Positions 7,998 to 16,891 of a stretch of DNA of 64,000 bases are shown here, piece by piece. The stretch's first letter is position 1, and each line of letters begins with the position of its first letter. The stretch is taken from NCBI RefSeq assembly GCF_007559425.1, contig NZ_VMHE01000005.1:1-64000 (forward strand), given 5' to 3'. The notes beneath the pieces were generated by a model. The model worked only from the letters and a program-made list of their open reading frames with translations, did no database searches and was not told the DNA's origin. The DNA comes from Allobacillus salarius (GTDB lineage Bacteria > Bacillota > Bacilli > Bacillales > Alkalibacillaceae). The translations under genes were made by a program, and so were the position numbers.

Positions 7998-9198
7998 TGT
8001 TGCTCTCCTTCTTGCTTTTTAGCATCTGCTTCAGTAGTGAAATGTTATCTTGAAACGATTTTGCTCTGCTCTCGTCATCTTTTTCGGCATAACGTATTTT
8101 CTCATAAAGCTCGATGACTTCCTGGCGTTCATGTCCAAAAATTTGTTGCCTGTCGAGCCACTCATCAATCGTTTCATCACGATAACGACCGACGTTTTGA
8201 TCTGTAGCCCATTTCTCCAGTCGATAGTACATTTTTCGAATTGGATTTTTTGGTGCTTGATGACGATTACCCTTCCAAAAACGTTGCTCCGTCGTACGAT
8301 TTCTCTTCACCGTAATTGTTTGTTCTCTCTGCGTTGCATCCTCGCGCACCAAATTTCTTCGGTACCTTAAAAATAAAAATACAAGGAGTAAGATAATCAA
8401 TCCACCGACACCATATAAAAACCATTCGATGTACGCACCAAGCATCGTTGTTTCTGTTCGCTGTTGTTCGGGTCCTGTCACGAATTCTGGATCACTTTTT
8501 ATAGATTCAATCTCCGGTGGTTCGATATTAATATACTCAGTCAACTGCATAATTGGAGAAACAATCCAAGCAAGAGCCATCAGTACCCCATAAAAAACAT
8601 ATCCAAAAAGCAAGCGAATGTACGGAAAAAGAGTAGTCAGCGAATAGGTGCCAACAAACAGCAACAGTGCAATGCTAAGAAACCAAATGGCTTTCTTTTT
8701 GCCAACATTGTTCGCGCCGTCCGGGTCGCTGAAATAATAAAGCAGAAATCGTCCAAGTAAAAATGTAAACAAAAAGACAGCCGCTATTAGTAAGTAGTTG
8801 TTTGCATATGGATGCCCGTTAATGAATTCATATGCGACAACACTCATCACCAACGTACTGATAAGAATCTTTTCTTCATGGTCTTGATCGGGTTTCAGTA
8901 AATGAGACTCAATCCGAACAAACAAAACAATGGCCATGACTATTACTAGCACATAATGATAGCCGAATAAAAATGCCAGACCTGCTGCGAGGATTGGACC
9001 GAGAGCAATCAACGGTTTTCCTGACTTCAAAAAAACAAGCGTACTAACTGCATAAGCTACTATAGCCAAGCAGAAAAATGAAATCAGTGATGCACCAAGA
9101 TTATTTTGCATATGAAAAAAATAAATAACAATCCATATCGGGAACAGCTCTAATATGTATTGATAAAATTGAACATAACGATTAGGCAAATGATCCAT
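7990..9198 (-). CDS. membrane protein with C-terminal DUF4129-like domain
   Basis: A 402-residue protein. Eight or so transmembrane segments lie in two blocks separated by a short extracytoplasmic stretch. A cytoplasmic C-terminal part holds the YRLEKWATDQ...RDETIDEWLDR segment typical of DUF4129. In most Firmicutes this domain sits at the end of a transglutaminase-like membrane protein (B. subtilis YebA), but no transglutaminase core with its Cys-His-Asp is visible here. The start at 9198 follows AAAGGGGG and overlaps the DUF58 gene by 17 bp. Confidence 0.78.
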   Translation of the reverse strand: MDHLPNRYVQFYQYILELFPIWIVIYFFHMQNNLGASLISFFCLAIVAYAVSTLVFLKSGKPLIALGPILAAGLAFLFGYHYVLVIVMAIVLFVRIESHLLKPDQDHEEKILISTLVMSVVAYEFINGHPYANNYLLIAAVFLFTFLLGRFLLYYFSDPDGANNVGKKKAIWFLSIALLLFVGTYSLTTLFPYIRLLFGYVFYGVLMALAWIVSPIMQLTEYINIEPPEIESIKSDPEFVTGPEQQRTETTMLGAYIEWFLYGVGGLIILLLVFLFLRYRRNLVREDATQREQTITVKRNRTTEQRFWKGNRHQAPKNPIRKMYYRLEKWATDQNVGRYRDETIDEWLDRQQIFGHERQEVIELYEKIRYAEKDDESRAKSFQDNISLLKQMLKSKKESNNE

Positions 9199-10378
9199 CC
9201 GCAGCCACCCCCTTTTCTTGGGATTCGTCAGTCTGCAAGTGATGGACACGTGATCCTTTTTGTTCGAACATTCGATAATAATCATCGTAATCTGGATGGT
9301 TCATCCCTGCTTGAATAACATCTGTCGCCAATGGTTCTTTTAGAATAATTTGATTCAACATATTTTCAAACGGAACGGTAAAGGTCCCACCTTGAATTCT
9401 TGCCAACAGTTCAAGTGTATTCCCGAGATGTTTCTCCCCTTTTCCTTCAGCCTGGTGAATAAACGGAACACGATTCATCGATAAAATATTGATATATAAG
9501 GAGTAAGGGATTCCTTTTTTCGTCGCATCCATCGCCAAATATGCAACTTGTTCAACCATTTCTTCAAACGCTTCTCTGTTGTTACGTGTTAATTTCACAT
9601 TAATTAAAAACATCCGAGATAAATGACTGACCCGTTCGTCGACTTTCACGTGAAATTCACCTGTTCTTGCACTTGCTTTCCAATGGATTTGATTAAAAGG
9701 GTCACCAAATTCATACGGTCGTGTACCGATGTTTCGAGATCGATCGATATATAACGATTGCTGTGTTACATGTTCGCCTTTTCCTTTTGGCTGCACGTGC
9801 TGCAAATGATGAACAGCTTTTTTCTTTGGAAAAACGACTACTTCTGTTAAATTCAAATCGTCTAGCTTTAAATAGATCTGATTCAGATTAAAGGGATTCG
9901 GTAAAATGATTTCTAGCGATCGGATTTGTGATACGCCACGCTGCTTTGCCGTATAAGGAAATTCGATCGTTTTTTCTTCCCAAAATTGGAGGCTGAATGG
10001 CTTTTCGACAAATGTTCGTTCTCGACGGCGATGCATCTTACCCCCACTTAACTCAATGGCATGATCCATTTCCATTGAAATTTTCGCCATCAGTAATGGC
10101 AAAATACCCTTCTGCCGAATGACCACTTCAATTGAACCGGTACCCCCTGGATCGACCCGTTGTTGTCTTTGTGCAACTGTAACCTCCAAAAAGTCATCCA
10201 CATGCTTTTCATAAAATTTCCCTAGCCCATATATAGCAACAATGAGTATTGCCAAAAACAACAATAAAAAAGCATGCCCAAATGCTGAAATCACCAACCC
10301 ACCGAATAACAAAAGCACAGCAACCACTGTTAGCGTACGAAATATACTTATTTCAAGAATTGATTTATGAAATGACAT
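9182..10378 (-). CDS. DUF58 domain protein
   Basis: A 398-residue protein. Two N-terminal transmembrane segments are followed by a beta-rich region and the DUF58 signature RPYEFGDPFNQIHWKASAR (about residues 230-250), then a vWA-like C-terminal part. DUF58 proteins normally work with a MoxR AAA+ ATPase (B. subtilis YeaC-YeaD), and no MoxR gene lies in this window. The start at 10378 is preferred because AAGGAAGAG lies 5-6 nt before it. It is the first gene of a three-gene operon with two membrane proteins. Confidence 0.85.
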   Translation of the reverse strand: MSFHKSILEISIFRTLTVVAVLLLFGGLVISAFGHAFLLLFLAILIVAIYGLGKFYEKHVDDFLEVTVAQRQQRVDPGGTGSIEVVIRQKGILPLLMAKISMEMDHAIELSGGKMHRRRERTFVEKPFSLQFWEEKTIEFPYTAKQRGVSQIRSLEIILPNPFNLNQIYLKLDDLNLTEVVVFPKKKAVHHLQHVQPKGKGEHVTQQSLYIDRSRNIGTRPYEFGDPFNQIHWKASARTGEFHVKVDERVSHLSRMFLINVKLTRNNREAFEEMVEQVAYLAMDATKKGIPYSLYINILSMNRVPFIHQAEGKGEKHLGNTLELLARIQGGTFTVPFENMLNQIILKEPLATDVIQAGMNHPDYDDYYRMFEQKGSRVHHLQTDESQEKGVAADGSFA

Positions 10379-10554
10379 ATCGCTCTTCCTTATGTAAGCT
10401 TTTCCCATACTATATCATGAATTCAATCATTTCTGAAAATAAACTTTATATTGCAGCTGCATTGTTATCGTTTCTACAAAATATACGCTAGTTCAATCGG
10501 TCAAAAGAAAAACTGGTAGATTTATTTGGATTTAGGGTACAGAATAAAAAGGCG

Positions 10555-10584
10555 ATAAAAAAACTCCCGTATCAGTTGGGAGTT
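10555..10584 (-). terminator. terminator for the small-gene cluster
   Basis: AACTCCC (10562-10568) pairs with GGGAGTT (10578-10584). Read on the minus strand the stem is followed by a run of T's. It ends the minus-strand transcript of the three small genes at 10694-11411. Otherwise I see nothing in the 315-bp gap 10379-10693. Confidence 0.85.
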
Positions 10585-10693
10585 TACACTTTATTTAACA
10601 ATACGAAAAACATACATAGTTGTTTCCAGAATATCATTCATTCGTAAGAAAACACTTATTCGCTTGGTTGCTCCGATTTAGAATAGCTGGCTA

Positions 10694-10930
10694 CTATTCA
10701 CAACCACACTCAAATTCCTTGAATTTATATTCCTTGTACAGTGTTAATTCCCCAAAATCACTTGAAGCCGTCTCGTAAACTTTGACTAAGGGAGCAATAT
10801 CTTGTTCAGCAAACCTTTTTACTTGCTCATCCATATCGGTAGATGAATCTAAAATATATTCATTCATATCTTCGTATAAATCATTATGTTCACACACATC
10901 ATATGTAACTACGACATAACTTTTTGACAT
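10694..10930 (-). CDS. hypothetical protein with Cys-rich C terminus
   Basis: A 78-residue soluble protein starting MSKSYVVVTYDV and ending FECGCE. It is acidic and has no recognised domain. The start at 10930 is preferred for the AGGTG about 7 nt upstream; a longer frame has no ribosome site. It is the last gene of a three-gene minus-strand cluster of small proteins, followed by a good terminator. Function unknown. Confidence 0.6.
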   Translation of the reverse strand: MSKSYVVVTYDVCEHNDLYEDMNEYILDSSTDMDEQVKRFAEQDIAPLVKVYETASSDFGELTLYKEYKFKEFECGCE

Positions 10931-10978
10931 GACCAACACCTGCTTTGTCATTACTATTTTATAGTTGAGCAAGATTGT

Positions 10979-11200
10979 CTATTTTCTAATTTCATAGGTA
11001 AGTAATTTCATTATATAAAAAGATAGTCCAATTAAAGCTGTAATTACGCCGGCTATAAATGTTATTAAGGGTATTATGCTACTTTCTTCCTGGTTCACAT
11101 AGAATTCTGGTAAACCGATCATAAGTATTTTTCCAATACCTGATAAAGCTATAATAATAAACCCTGAACAAGTATATATTGCTGCGATGTATTTATTCAT
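10979..11200 (-). CDS. small membrane protein
   Basis: A 73-residue protein with two transmembrane segments (about residues 5-30 and 42-66) joined by a short acidic loop. AAGGTGGGGG precedes the ATG. It lies between two other small genes on the same strand. No family is recognised. Confidence 0.62.
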   Translation of the reverse strand: MNKYIAAIYTCSGFIIIALSGIGKILMIGLPEFYVNQEESSIIPLITFIAGVITALIGLSFYIMKLLTYEIRK

Positions 11201-11228
11201 TTTACCCCCACCTTATCTATTCGTTAAT

Positions 11229-11411
11229 TTATCTTTTTAAATTAGAATCTTTATTAAAACAGCTTTCACAAATAAATTTACCCTCGTTACTTAAATAGGC
11301 TTTTATTTCAGTGAGACCCTTACGCTTTGGGTAGCGCATTTTTACAAAAACATCGTCCTCAGCTTCAATCTCTTTACCACATTCAATACATTTAGGTTTA
11401 TCTTCTAGCAA
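11229..11411 (-). CDS. small zinc-ribbon protein
   Basis: A 60-residue protein with CIEC near the N terminus and CESC near the C terminus, spaced as a treble-clef or zinc ribbon. The middle (FVKMRYPKRKG) is basic. The start is TTG with GAGGTG just upstream; there is no ATG. Similar short proteins are common in Bacillaceae (from memory). Function unknown; zinc binding is inferred from the cysteine pairs. Confidence 0.7.
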   Translation of the reverse strand: MLEDKPKCIECGKEIEAEDDVFVKMRYPKRKGLTEIKAYLSNEGKFICESCFNKDSNLKR

Positions 11412-11590
11412 AATATCACCTCTTTCCTTTAAATTTTTTTATCAGCTGGCAACGTTTAATGAACATTTCAATTAAATGTTATATCCATTTTATCAGAAAC
11501 CCTCTATTTACCTGCAAAGAACTTAGTAAATTTTTCAGTCAATTGACTAAATCTCGCATTCCTACTGGTCATGAAAACACTTGTAACGGC

Positions 11591-11626
11591 AAAAAATAGA
11601 GGTCCAAGCCGTACGTGGCTTAGACC
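11591..11626 (-). terminator. terminator after ygaD
   Basis: GGTCCAAGCC (11601-11610) and GGCTTAGACC (11617-11626) form a 10-bp stem, with one G-U pair on the minus-strand RNA. A T-run follows on that strand. It ends the ABC exporter transcript. Confidence 0.85.
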
Positions 11627-11684
11627 GCTTATTTGTAGGTTATTCTAACTTTTGGACAAAACCTGTTAGCTTTCTTGGAGTACT

Positions 11685-13472
11685 CTATCGTATATTTCTT
11701 ACTTTATTTTTCGTAAGTTTCCCTTCATCATCCAATTCCTGTACTTGATAAAGGTTATAATAAATTCCTTTTCGACGCATGAGTTGCTCATGACTACCTT
11801 GTTCTTTGATTTGTCCATCTTCAATTAATATAATCCGATCCGCATGAGTGATCGTTGATAAACGGTGAGCCACGATAAACGTCGTTCGGTCGTGGGCTAG
11901 CTTGTTCATCGCCTCTTGAATTAAGTGTTCACTTTCTAAATCAAGAGCGGATGTCGCTTCATCCAACACAAGTAGTGGTGGGTTTTTCAAAAAGACACGT
12001 GCAATCGCAACACGCTGTTTCTGACCACCGGATAGCTTAACACCACGTTCTCCAACAAGCGTATTGTAACCTTCTGGAAGTTCCATGATAAAGTCGTGCG
12101 CGTTTGCTGCTTTTGCCGCTTCAATCACTTCTTCATCAGTTGCGTCAGGATTTCCCATCCGAATATTTGTCGCAACAGAATCACTGAATAAAATCGTGTC
12201 TTGGAGAACGAGCCCAATTTGGTCACGCAACGTTCGTGCTTGTACCTTTGTAATATCTATTCCATCAATCGTAATTTTCCCAAGACTTGGATCATAAAAT
12301 CGAGGGATCAAGCTGACAAGCGTTGACTTTCCTCCACCACTCATTCCGACTAAAGCAACTGTCTCGCCTTCAGCGACTTTTAGATCGATATTTTTAAGTG
12401 CGTATGACTCATTTGGATTATATTTAAATGATACATTTTCAAAATGAACATCACCTTTGACAGCTTGCATCGGCTTTGCATCCGGTTCATCGGTAATGTC
12501 ATATTCTTCATCCATGAATTCAAACACACGGTCCATCGAAGCGTGTGCTTGTGTTAGTTGGTTTGATGAGTTGACTAATCGTCGTAATGGGTTGTAAACC
12601 CTGTCCATATAAGCTGTAAAGGCAACCAATGTACCGAGCGATACGTTCCCATCAATGACAAAATAACCACCGACTGCAAGCAACAATAGTGGCGCCAAAT
12701 CTGTAATCGTGTGTGTCACTGAATAAGATTTCGCATTCCAACTTGTAAACGCTAATGCGCGGTTCAAATAGTGAGAGTTTCGATCGTCAAATTGTTTTTG
12801 TTCATGATCTTCCAACGCAAAACCACGGACGACTGGCATTCCTTGTACACGCTCTGTCAGATGCCCTTGCACTTCCGCGAGTGCTTGTGACCGTTCTCGT
12901 GTTAAGTTACGTAAACGTGAGTAAAAGTATTTTACCGAAAAACCATACACAGGGAACAGGACAATTGCGACTAATGTCAACAACGGATCAAGCCAGATCA
13001 TAATACCAATCGCAATTAGGATGGTCACCATGTCCAACCACAAATTCATGAGCCCTGTCATGATAAACGTTTTCGTCTGTTCAACGTCGTGAATCACTCG
13101 AGAAATAATCTCTCCAGTTTTCGTTCTGGAGTAAAAATTCAAACTCAACCGTTGAATATGATCGAATAATGTATTTCGAATATCATATAAAATCTTACTG
13201 CTTACCCACTGAGCGTAATATTGACGGAAATATTCAACTGGCGGACGTATAATTAGGAATAAGAAGAATGCAATTCCCATCGTCCAAAGCAGTTTATCTA
13301 ACTTTTCACTGTTGCTTAATGCATCCGCACCAACGATGTCGTCAATCACATATTTTATAATTAACGGCATCAATAGCGGGATACTGAATTTCACTATTCC
13401 AATTAAAATTGTAAAGAAAATTTTCCATTTATATGGCTTAACAAAGGCCAAATACCTCTTAATACTATCCAT
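11685..13472 (-). CDS. ygaD: ABC exporter half-transporter YgaD
   Basis: A 595-residue protein with an N-terminal six-helix ABC transporter membrane domain (about 1-310) and a C-terminal ATPase. The ATPase shows Walker A GMSGGGKST, signature LSGGQ, Walker B LLVLDEATSALD and the H-loop IVAHRLSTI, all intact. It belongs to the MsbA/LmrA type of homodimeric multidrug or lipid exporters. It matches B. subtilis YgaD by neighbourhood (ygaC upstream). The start at 13472 follows AGGTG; the open frame extends 24 nt further without a better site. The substrate is unknown. Confidence 0.9.
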   Translation of the reverse strand: MDSIKRYLAFVKPYKWKIFFTILIGIVKFSIPLLMPLIIKYVIDDIVGADALSNSEKLDKLLWTMGIAFFLFLIIRPPVEYFRQYYAQWVSSKILYDIRNTLFDHIQRLSLNFYSRTKTGEIISRVIHDVEQTKTFIMTGLMNLWLDMVTILIAIGIMIWLDPLLTLVAIVLFPVYGFSVKYFYSRLRNLTRERSQALAEVQGHLTERVQGMPVVRGFALEDHEQKQFDDRNSHYLNRALAFTSWNAKSYSVTHTITDLAPLLLLAVGGYFVIDGNVSLGTLVAFTAYMDRVYNPLRRLVNSSNQLTQAHASMDRVFEFMDEEYDITDEPDAKPMQAVKGDVHFENVSFKYNPNESYALKNIDLKVAEGETVALVGMSGGGKSTLVSLIPRFYDPSLGKITIDGIDITKVQARTLRDQIGLVLQDTILFSDSVATNIRMGNPDATDEEVIEAAKAANAHDFIMELPEGYNTLVGERGVKLSGGQKQRVAIARVFLKNPPLLVLDEATSALDLESEHLIQEAMNKLAHDRTTFIVAHRLSTITHADRIILIEDGQIKEQGSHEQLMRRKGIYYNLYQVQELDDEGKLTKNKVRNIR

Positions 13473-13534
13473 GTCTTCACCTGCTTGTAAGTTCAAACAA
13501 CTATTTGTTTTTTATATCGTGATATTTTTTCAAA

Positions 13535-13580
13535 AAAAGACTGCCTTTAGTACGATTCAGCAGCCTGTAGCGTCTTTATT
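13535..13580 (-). terminator. probable terminator after ygaC
   Basis: On the minus strand an imperfect hairpin (outer pairs AAGAC/GTCTT, inner pairing interrupted) leads into a run of seven T's. The T-run is strong and the stem weak. Confidence 0.45.
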
Positions 13581-13590
13581 ATTGCACAAT

Positions 13591-14115
13591 TCAATAAGTC
13601 AGATACTGTTCATACCAACGTTCTGTAAAATCAGGTGCAAATGGACCTTTCCGTTGTAGAATCCATTGTTCCAAAATGCCTAACTGCTTGTACAAAATCC
13701 GTTCAAGTACTACCGGATAATTCATTAACTGTTTATGTTCGATAAATTCATCTTCATCCAATATTTTATAAGTCATATCCGGAAAAACTTTTATATCCAA
13801 GTCATAGTCGATATATTTAACTGCGCCTTCATCGAGTACGTAAGGCGAGCCGATATTCGAGTAATAATGGACACCGTCATTTCGTAACATACAAATAACA
13901 TTAAACCAATAATTTGCCGTAAAATAAGCAATCGCTGGTTCGCGCGTAAACCAAGTACGACCATCATTTTCTGTCACCAACACCCGATCGTTCGCTCCGA
14001 TTAACATTGAAGAAGTACTCTTTAAGACAGTCGTTTCTTCCCAAACCCGGTGGATGGCGCCATTATGTTTGTAACTCTGAATTTCAATAACTTCACCAGC
14101 CTTTGGGTTCTTCAT
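13591..14115 (-). CDS. ygaC: DUF402 family phosphatase YgaC
   Basis: A 174-residue protein of the DUF402 family, a barrel-like fold that uses metal to hydrolyse nucleoside di- and triphosphates. The Staphylococcus relative is known as Ntdp. Motifs typical of the family are visible, such as the [10 protein letters not shown] strand and the acidic [13 protein letters not shown] segment that carries metal ligands. The start at 14115 is chosen for the AGTAGGT 5-6 nt upstream. It precedes ygaD as in B. subtilis. Confidence 0.85.
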   Translation of the reverse strand: MKNPKAGEVIEIQSYKHNGAIHRVWEETTVLKSTSSMLIGANDRVLVTENDGRTWFTREPAIAYFTANYWFNVICMLRNDGVHYYSNIGSPYVLDEGAVKYIDYDLDIKVFPDMTYKILDEDEFIEHKQLMNYPVVLERILYKQLGILEQWILQRKGPFAPDFTERWYEQYLTY

Positions 14116-14250
14116 GATATACCTACTTTCCGCACAATTACGTTTCAAAATTTATTTTGAATTAATTGTAACACAGGACATACACCATAGCGATTAAGAT
14201 GCGTTCGTTGTGAGGTGCCGCTTCGTATGTACAATTTATTGTTGGTGATT

Positions 14251-14397
14251 GTTGATAAATGCTTGCTGACTGTTGATACGACGCTCCTAACTGTCGATAA
14301 ACGCACGCTCACTGTTGATACGGCACGCCTAACTGTCGATAAACGAGCGCTGACTGTTGATACAGCGCGCCTAACTGTCGATAACCAGCACGCGCGT
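14251..14397. repeat. 21-bp tandem array A1 (GTYGATA family)
   Basis: Seven units of exactly 21 bp, each beginning GTTGATA or GTCGATA, with consensus GTYGATA-N3-GC-N2-GCTRACT in degenerate form. GTT- and GTC-type units alternate. Because 21 is a multiple of three, both strands stay open in one frame (LTVDxxx heptads on the plus strand), but there is no ribosome site or start, so it is not a gene. It lies in the 347-bp gap between ygaC and sspE, directly behind the sspE terminator. Array A4 at 34813-34959 has the same consensus. Confidence 0.9.
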
Positions 14398-14414
14398 CCA
14401 CCCATAAAATATTT

Positions 14415-14446
14415 AAAAAACCAGCCGTGCTTTATCGCACGACTGG
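14415..14446 (-). terminator. terminator after sspE
   Basis: CCAGCCGTGC (14421-14430) pairs with GCACGACTGG (14437-14446), one mismatch, 6-nt loop. On the minus strand TTTTTT follows. Confidence 0.85.
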
Positions 14447-14462
14447 TCACATCATCGCTATT

Positions 14463-14633
14463 TTACTTTTTTTGTTCAGATTGCTTGTTTCGACGGCGAA
14501 CTTCCTGAGCATCCGTCTCACTAGCAAATTCTTCTGCAAACTGGTTTCCTTGAGCAGATTGGTTTTGCTTCTGCACCTTTTTGATATTTGTTCCTGCAGC
14601 AGTTTCGTTTGGCTGACGTTTGTTTTTAGCCAT
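14463..14633 (-). CDS. sspE: gamma-type small acid-soluble spore protein
   Basis: A 56-residue protein. The AAGTNIKKVQKQNQSA block followed by GNQFAEEFASETDAQEVRR matches the gamma-type SASP family (SspE), including the FASET motif; B. subtilis SspE has two such blocks, so this is a short version. Gamma SASPs are stored in the spore core and degraded at germination as an amino-acid source. They do not bind DNA. GGAGGTGA lies 5 nt before the ATG. A 9-bp inverted repeat can hide that site. Its place beside ygaC agrees with B. subtilis. Confidence 0.9.
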   Translation of the reverse strand: MAKNKRQPNETAAGTNIKKVQKQNQSAQGNQFAEEFASETDAQEVRRRNKQSEQKK

Positions 14634-14640
14634 TTATATC

Positions 14641-14679
14641 ACCTCCGCAGTGATTAATTTGTCCAACATTTGCGGAGGT
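14641..14679 (-). promoter_or_regulatory. inverted repeat covering the sspE ribosome site
   Basis: ACCTCCGCA (14641-14649) and TGCGGAGGT (14671-14679) are a perfect 9-bp inverted repeat with a 21-nt loop. On the sspE transcript the 3' arm contains the GGAGG ribosome-binding site, so folding would hide it. Translational control is inferred. Confidence 0.6.
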
Positions 14680-14722
14680 TATCCATCGAAATTCGTTGTC
14701 AATTAATTCAAGTGCTAAAGGC

Positions 14723-15805
14723 TTAAGAGTCAATCTGCTGTTTTACTTTGTGCTGGACTTTTGAAAGTGGGTACTGATCCATCTCTTCCAACGTTACAAA
14801 TTGTCCGTGATCCGTTGAAATATCTCCGTCCGAAACGCGGCAAAAAATTGGATAGACTTCCCAAATGACATGGCTGAATACGTGTTTCACCGGCTTACCT
14901 TCATGAACCATTTCGAGATTCAAATCATATTCCAGTTCGATATAGTGAACGGCTTCATCTTTCGGAAACTCAGCTTGCTCGACCAATGGAAATTGCCATA
15001 AATTTGCGAGCAATCCTTGTGCTGGTCGTTTTTGAATAAGGTACTGTCCATCAGCTTCAATCACCATCGCGAAATAAGCAATCGTTCGTTGTTTTTTCGC
15101 TTTTGTTTTAACAGGCAGTTCTTCTTGGATACCTTTTGAGAATGCCGTACAATAGGATGAAACAGGGCATTCATTACATTTGGGTTTTTTCGGCGAGCAA
15201 ATTAAAGCGCCGAGTTCCATCAATCCTTGATTAAAAGATGAAGGATCTTCTTTTGAAATAACTGCTTCTACAACTTGTTCAAATTTTTTCTTCGATTTTT
15301 GATCGGCAATATTATCATACACCTCAAATATCCGCGACATGACACGCATCACGTTACCATCAACAGCAGGAATTGGCTCACCAAAGGCAATGCTCATTAT
15401 CGCTCCTAACGTGTATGGACCGATCCCCTTCAATTTTTTCAGTTCGGATGACTGTGATGGAATTTGGCCATCATATGTAGCGACGACTTCTTTTACTGCT
15501 GTATGTAAATTTCTTGCGCGTGAATAATAACCAAGACCTTCCCAAGCTATTAATACATCTTGTTCATCCGCGTTGGCCAAATCATTGACGGTAGGAAATC
15601 GTTCCATAAACTGATTAAAATAATGAATTACCGTATCCACACGTGTTTGTTGTAGCATGATTTCGGAGACCCATATTCGGTAAGGATCTTGATTTTCCCG
15701 CCAAGGAAGGTCTCTTTTAATGCTTTGGTACCAACTAATTAAGTCTTGCTGAAATGAATGTTTATCAAAATTTTCGGGTATATATGTGGTTGACGCGTTA
15801 TTCAT
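14723..15805 (-). CDS. mutY: A/G-specific adenine DNA glycosylase MutY
   Basis: A 360-residue base-excision repair enzyme that removes adenine mispaired with 8-oxoguanine. E48 in SEIMLQQTR is the proton donor. The helix-hairpin-helix KGIGPYT leads to the catalytic D149 in PAVDGNV. The 4Fe-4S cluster is C203-X6-C210-X2-C213-X5-C219. The C-terminal Nudix-like domain (about 230-360) recognises 8-oxoG. All key residues are intact. It corresponds to B. subtilis YfhQ, and divergent yfhP is its neighbour there too. Confidence 0.96.
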   Translation of the reverse strand: MNNASTTYIPENFDKHSFQQDLISWYQSIKRDLPWRENQDPYRIWVSEIMLQQTRVDTVIHYFNQFMERFPTVNDLANADEQDVLIAWEGLGYYSRARNLHTAVKEVVATYDGQIPSQSSELKKLKGIGPYTLGAIMSIAFGEPIPAVDGNVMRVMSRIFEVYDNIADQKSKKKFEQVVEAVISKEDPSSFNQGLMELGALICSPKKPKCNECPVSSYCTAFSKGIQEELPVKTKAKKQRTIAYFAMVIEADGQYLIQKRPAQGLLANLWQFPLVEQAEFPKDEAVHYIELEYDLNLEMVHEGKPVKHVFSHVIWEVYPIFCRVSDGDISTDHGQFVTLEEMDQYPLSKVQHKVKQQIDS

Positions 15806-15861
15806 GATTCACTCACCATTCTTCGTGTTTACATAATATTTTTTTAAAAGGAGGTGCACAA

Positions 15862-16845
15862 TTGGATACTGCAACTCACTTGACGATGGGGGTCGCATTA
15901 AGTGGTCTCTCTGTAATAGATCCGGTCATTGAAGCTAATCCAAGTTTATTTACTGCTACTTTTTTTGGTGTCGTCATTGGCTCAATCGCCCCGGATTTCG
16001 ATACAATTTTTAAATTAAAGGACAACGCAACGTATATTCGACATCATCGTGGTTATTCCCACTCACCGCCGATGCTCATTTTTTGGAGCTTTTTCGTTTC
16101 ACTTCCTATTTTTTTCTTTATGCCGGAAATTTCCTATCTTCATTTATGGCTCTGGACGATGCTCGCTATCCTTTTACACGTGACGGTCGATATTTTCAAT
16201 GCGTACGGCACACAAGCGCTCAGGCCGTTTAGCCATAAATGGTTAGCAATGGGCTTTATCAATACATTCGATCCGTTTATTTTCTATCTATTCGTTGCAG
16301 GCATTTTCGCCTGGTTGCTCGGAGCAAATCCAATTCATACATTTACGATTGTCTTTTTCATCAACATTCTTTATCACATTAAAAGATACTTGGACAAAAA
16401 AGAAATTGTTGATATTTTAAAACGGCATTTTCACGATAAAAACATTGAAAGAATTATTACGCAGCCGACAATCAAGCATAATTGGTGGCGGATTGCCGTC
16501 GTTGCAGATAATCAATTTTTCATTGCTGATAGTGTCGATGGCCATATTGAAATTCTCGATATATTCGATCGGAAACCGTTACCTGAAACTGCTGAGATGA
16601 ATGCTGCATTACTCGATAAAAACGTGCAAGCTTTCGTCAACTTTTCCCCGGTTTATCGTTATGAAATTGATCGCCACGATGATTATATAGAAATCCGCTT
16701 CATCGACTTAAGGTACCGTTCGAAAGGTCATTATCCGTTCGTTGCAGTCGTTACGTTGGATAAGTTTTATAATATCCTGACTTCGTATACTGGCTGGGTT
16801 TATTCCGAAGAAAAACTACAAAAAAAATTAGACGTTCTATCTTAA
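15862..16845 (+). CDS. yfhP: YfhP-type membrane-bound metal-dependent hydrolase
   Basis: A 327-residue protein. The N-terminal DTATHLTMG motif, DFD at about residue 50, HHRGYSHS and HVTVDIFNAYGT are the His/Asp metal-ligand motifs of the YdjM/DUF457 family, spread over four to five transmembrane segments. A soluble C-terminal domain follows (about 190-327). The start is TTG with AAAGGAGGTG immediately upstream. It is divergent from mutY, as in B. subtilis. The substrate is unknown. Confidence 0.87.
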   Translation: MDTATHLTMGVALSGLSVIDPVIEANPSLFTATFFGVVIGSIAPDFDTIFKLKDNATYIRHHRGYSHSPPMLIFWSFFVSLPIFFFMPEISYLHLWLWTMLAILLHVTVDIFNAYGTQALRPFSHKWLAMGFINTFDPFIFYLFVAGIFAWLLGANPIHTFTIVFFINILYHIKRYLDKKEIVDILKRHFHDKNIERIITQPTIKHNWWRIAVVADNQFFIADSVDGHIEILDIFDRKPLPETAEMNAALLDKNVQAFVNFSPVYRYEIDRHDDYIEIRFIDLRYRSKGHYPFVAVVTLDKFYNILTSYTGWVYSEEKLQKKLDVLS

Positions 16846-16890
16846 AGCAAGGCTGCCTGGCGATTGTAATTCGAGGCAGCCTTGCTTTAA
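16842..16890. terminator. hairpin between yfhP and yfhH
   Basis: TTAAAGCAAGGCTGCCT (16842-16858) and its perfect complement (16874-16890) form a 17-bp stem with a 15-nt loop. It includes the yfhP stop codon and ends 2 bp before the yfhH stop. There is no long T-run outside the stem, but the position between convergent genes fits a shared terminator. Confidence 0.75.
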
Positions 16891-16891
16891 A

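Noticed and set aside
14251..14397. CRISPR array
   Set aside because: Units are head-to-tail without unique spacers, are only 21 bp long, and no cas gene is nearby. The same applies to all other arrays in the window.
14145..14508. Open frames over the 21-bp array on both strands
   Set aside because: The frames stay open only because the period is a multiple of three. There is no ribosome site, and both strands are equally open.
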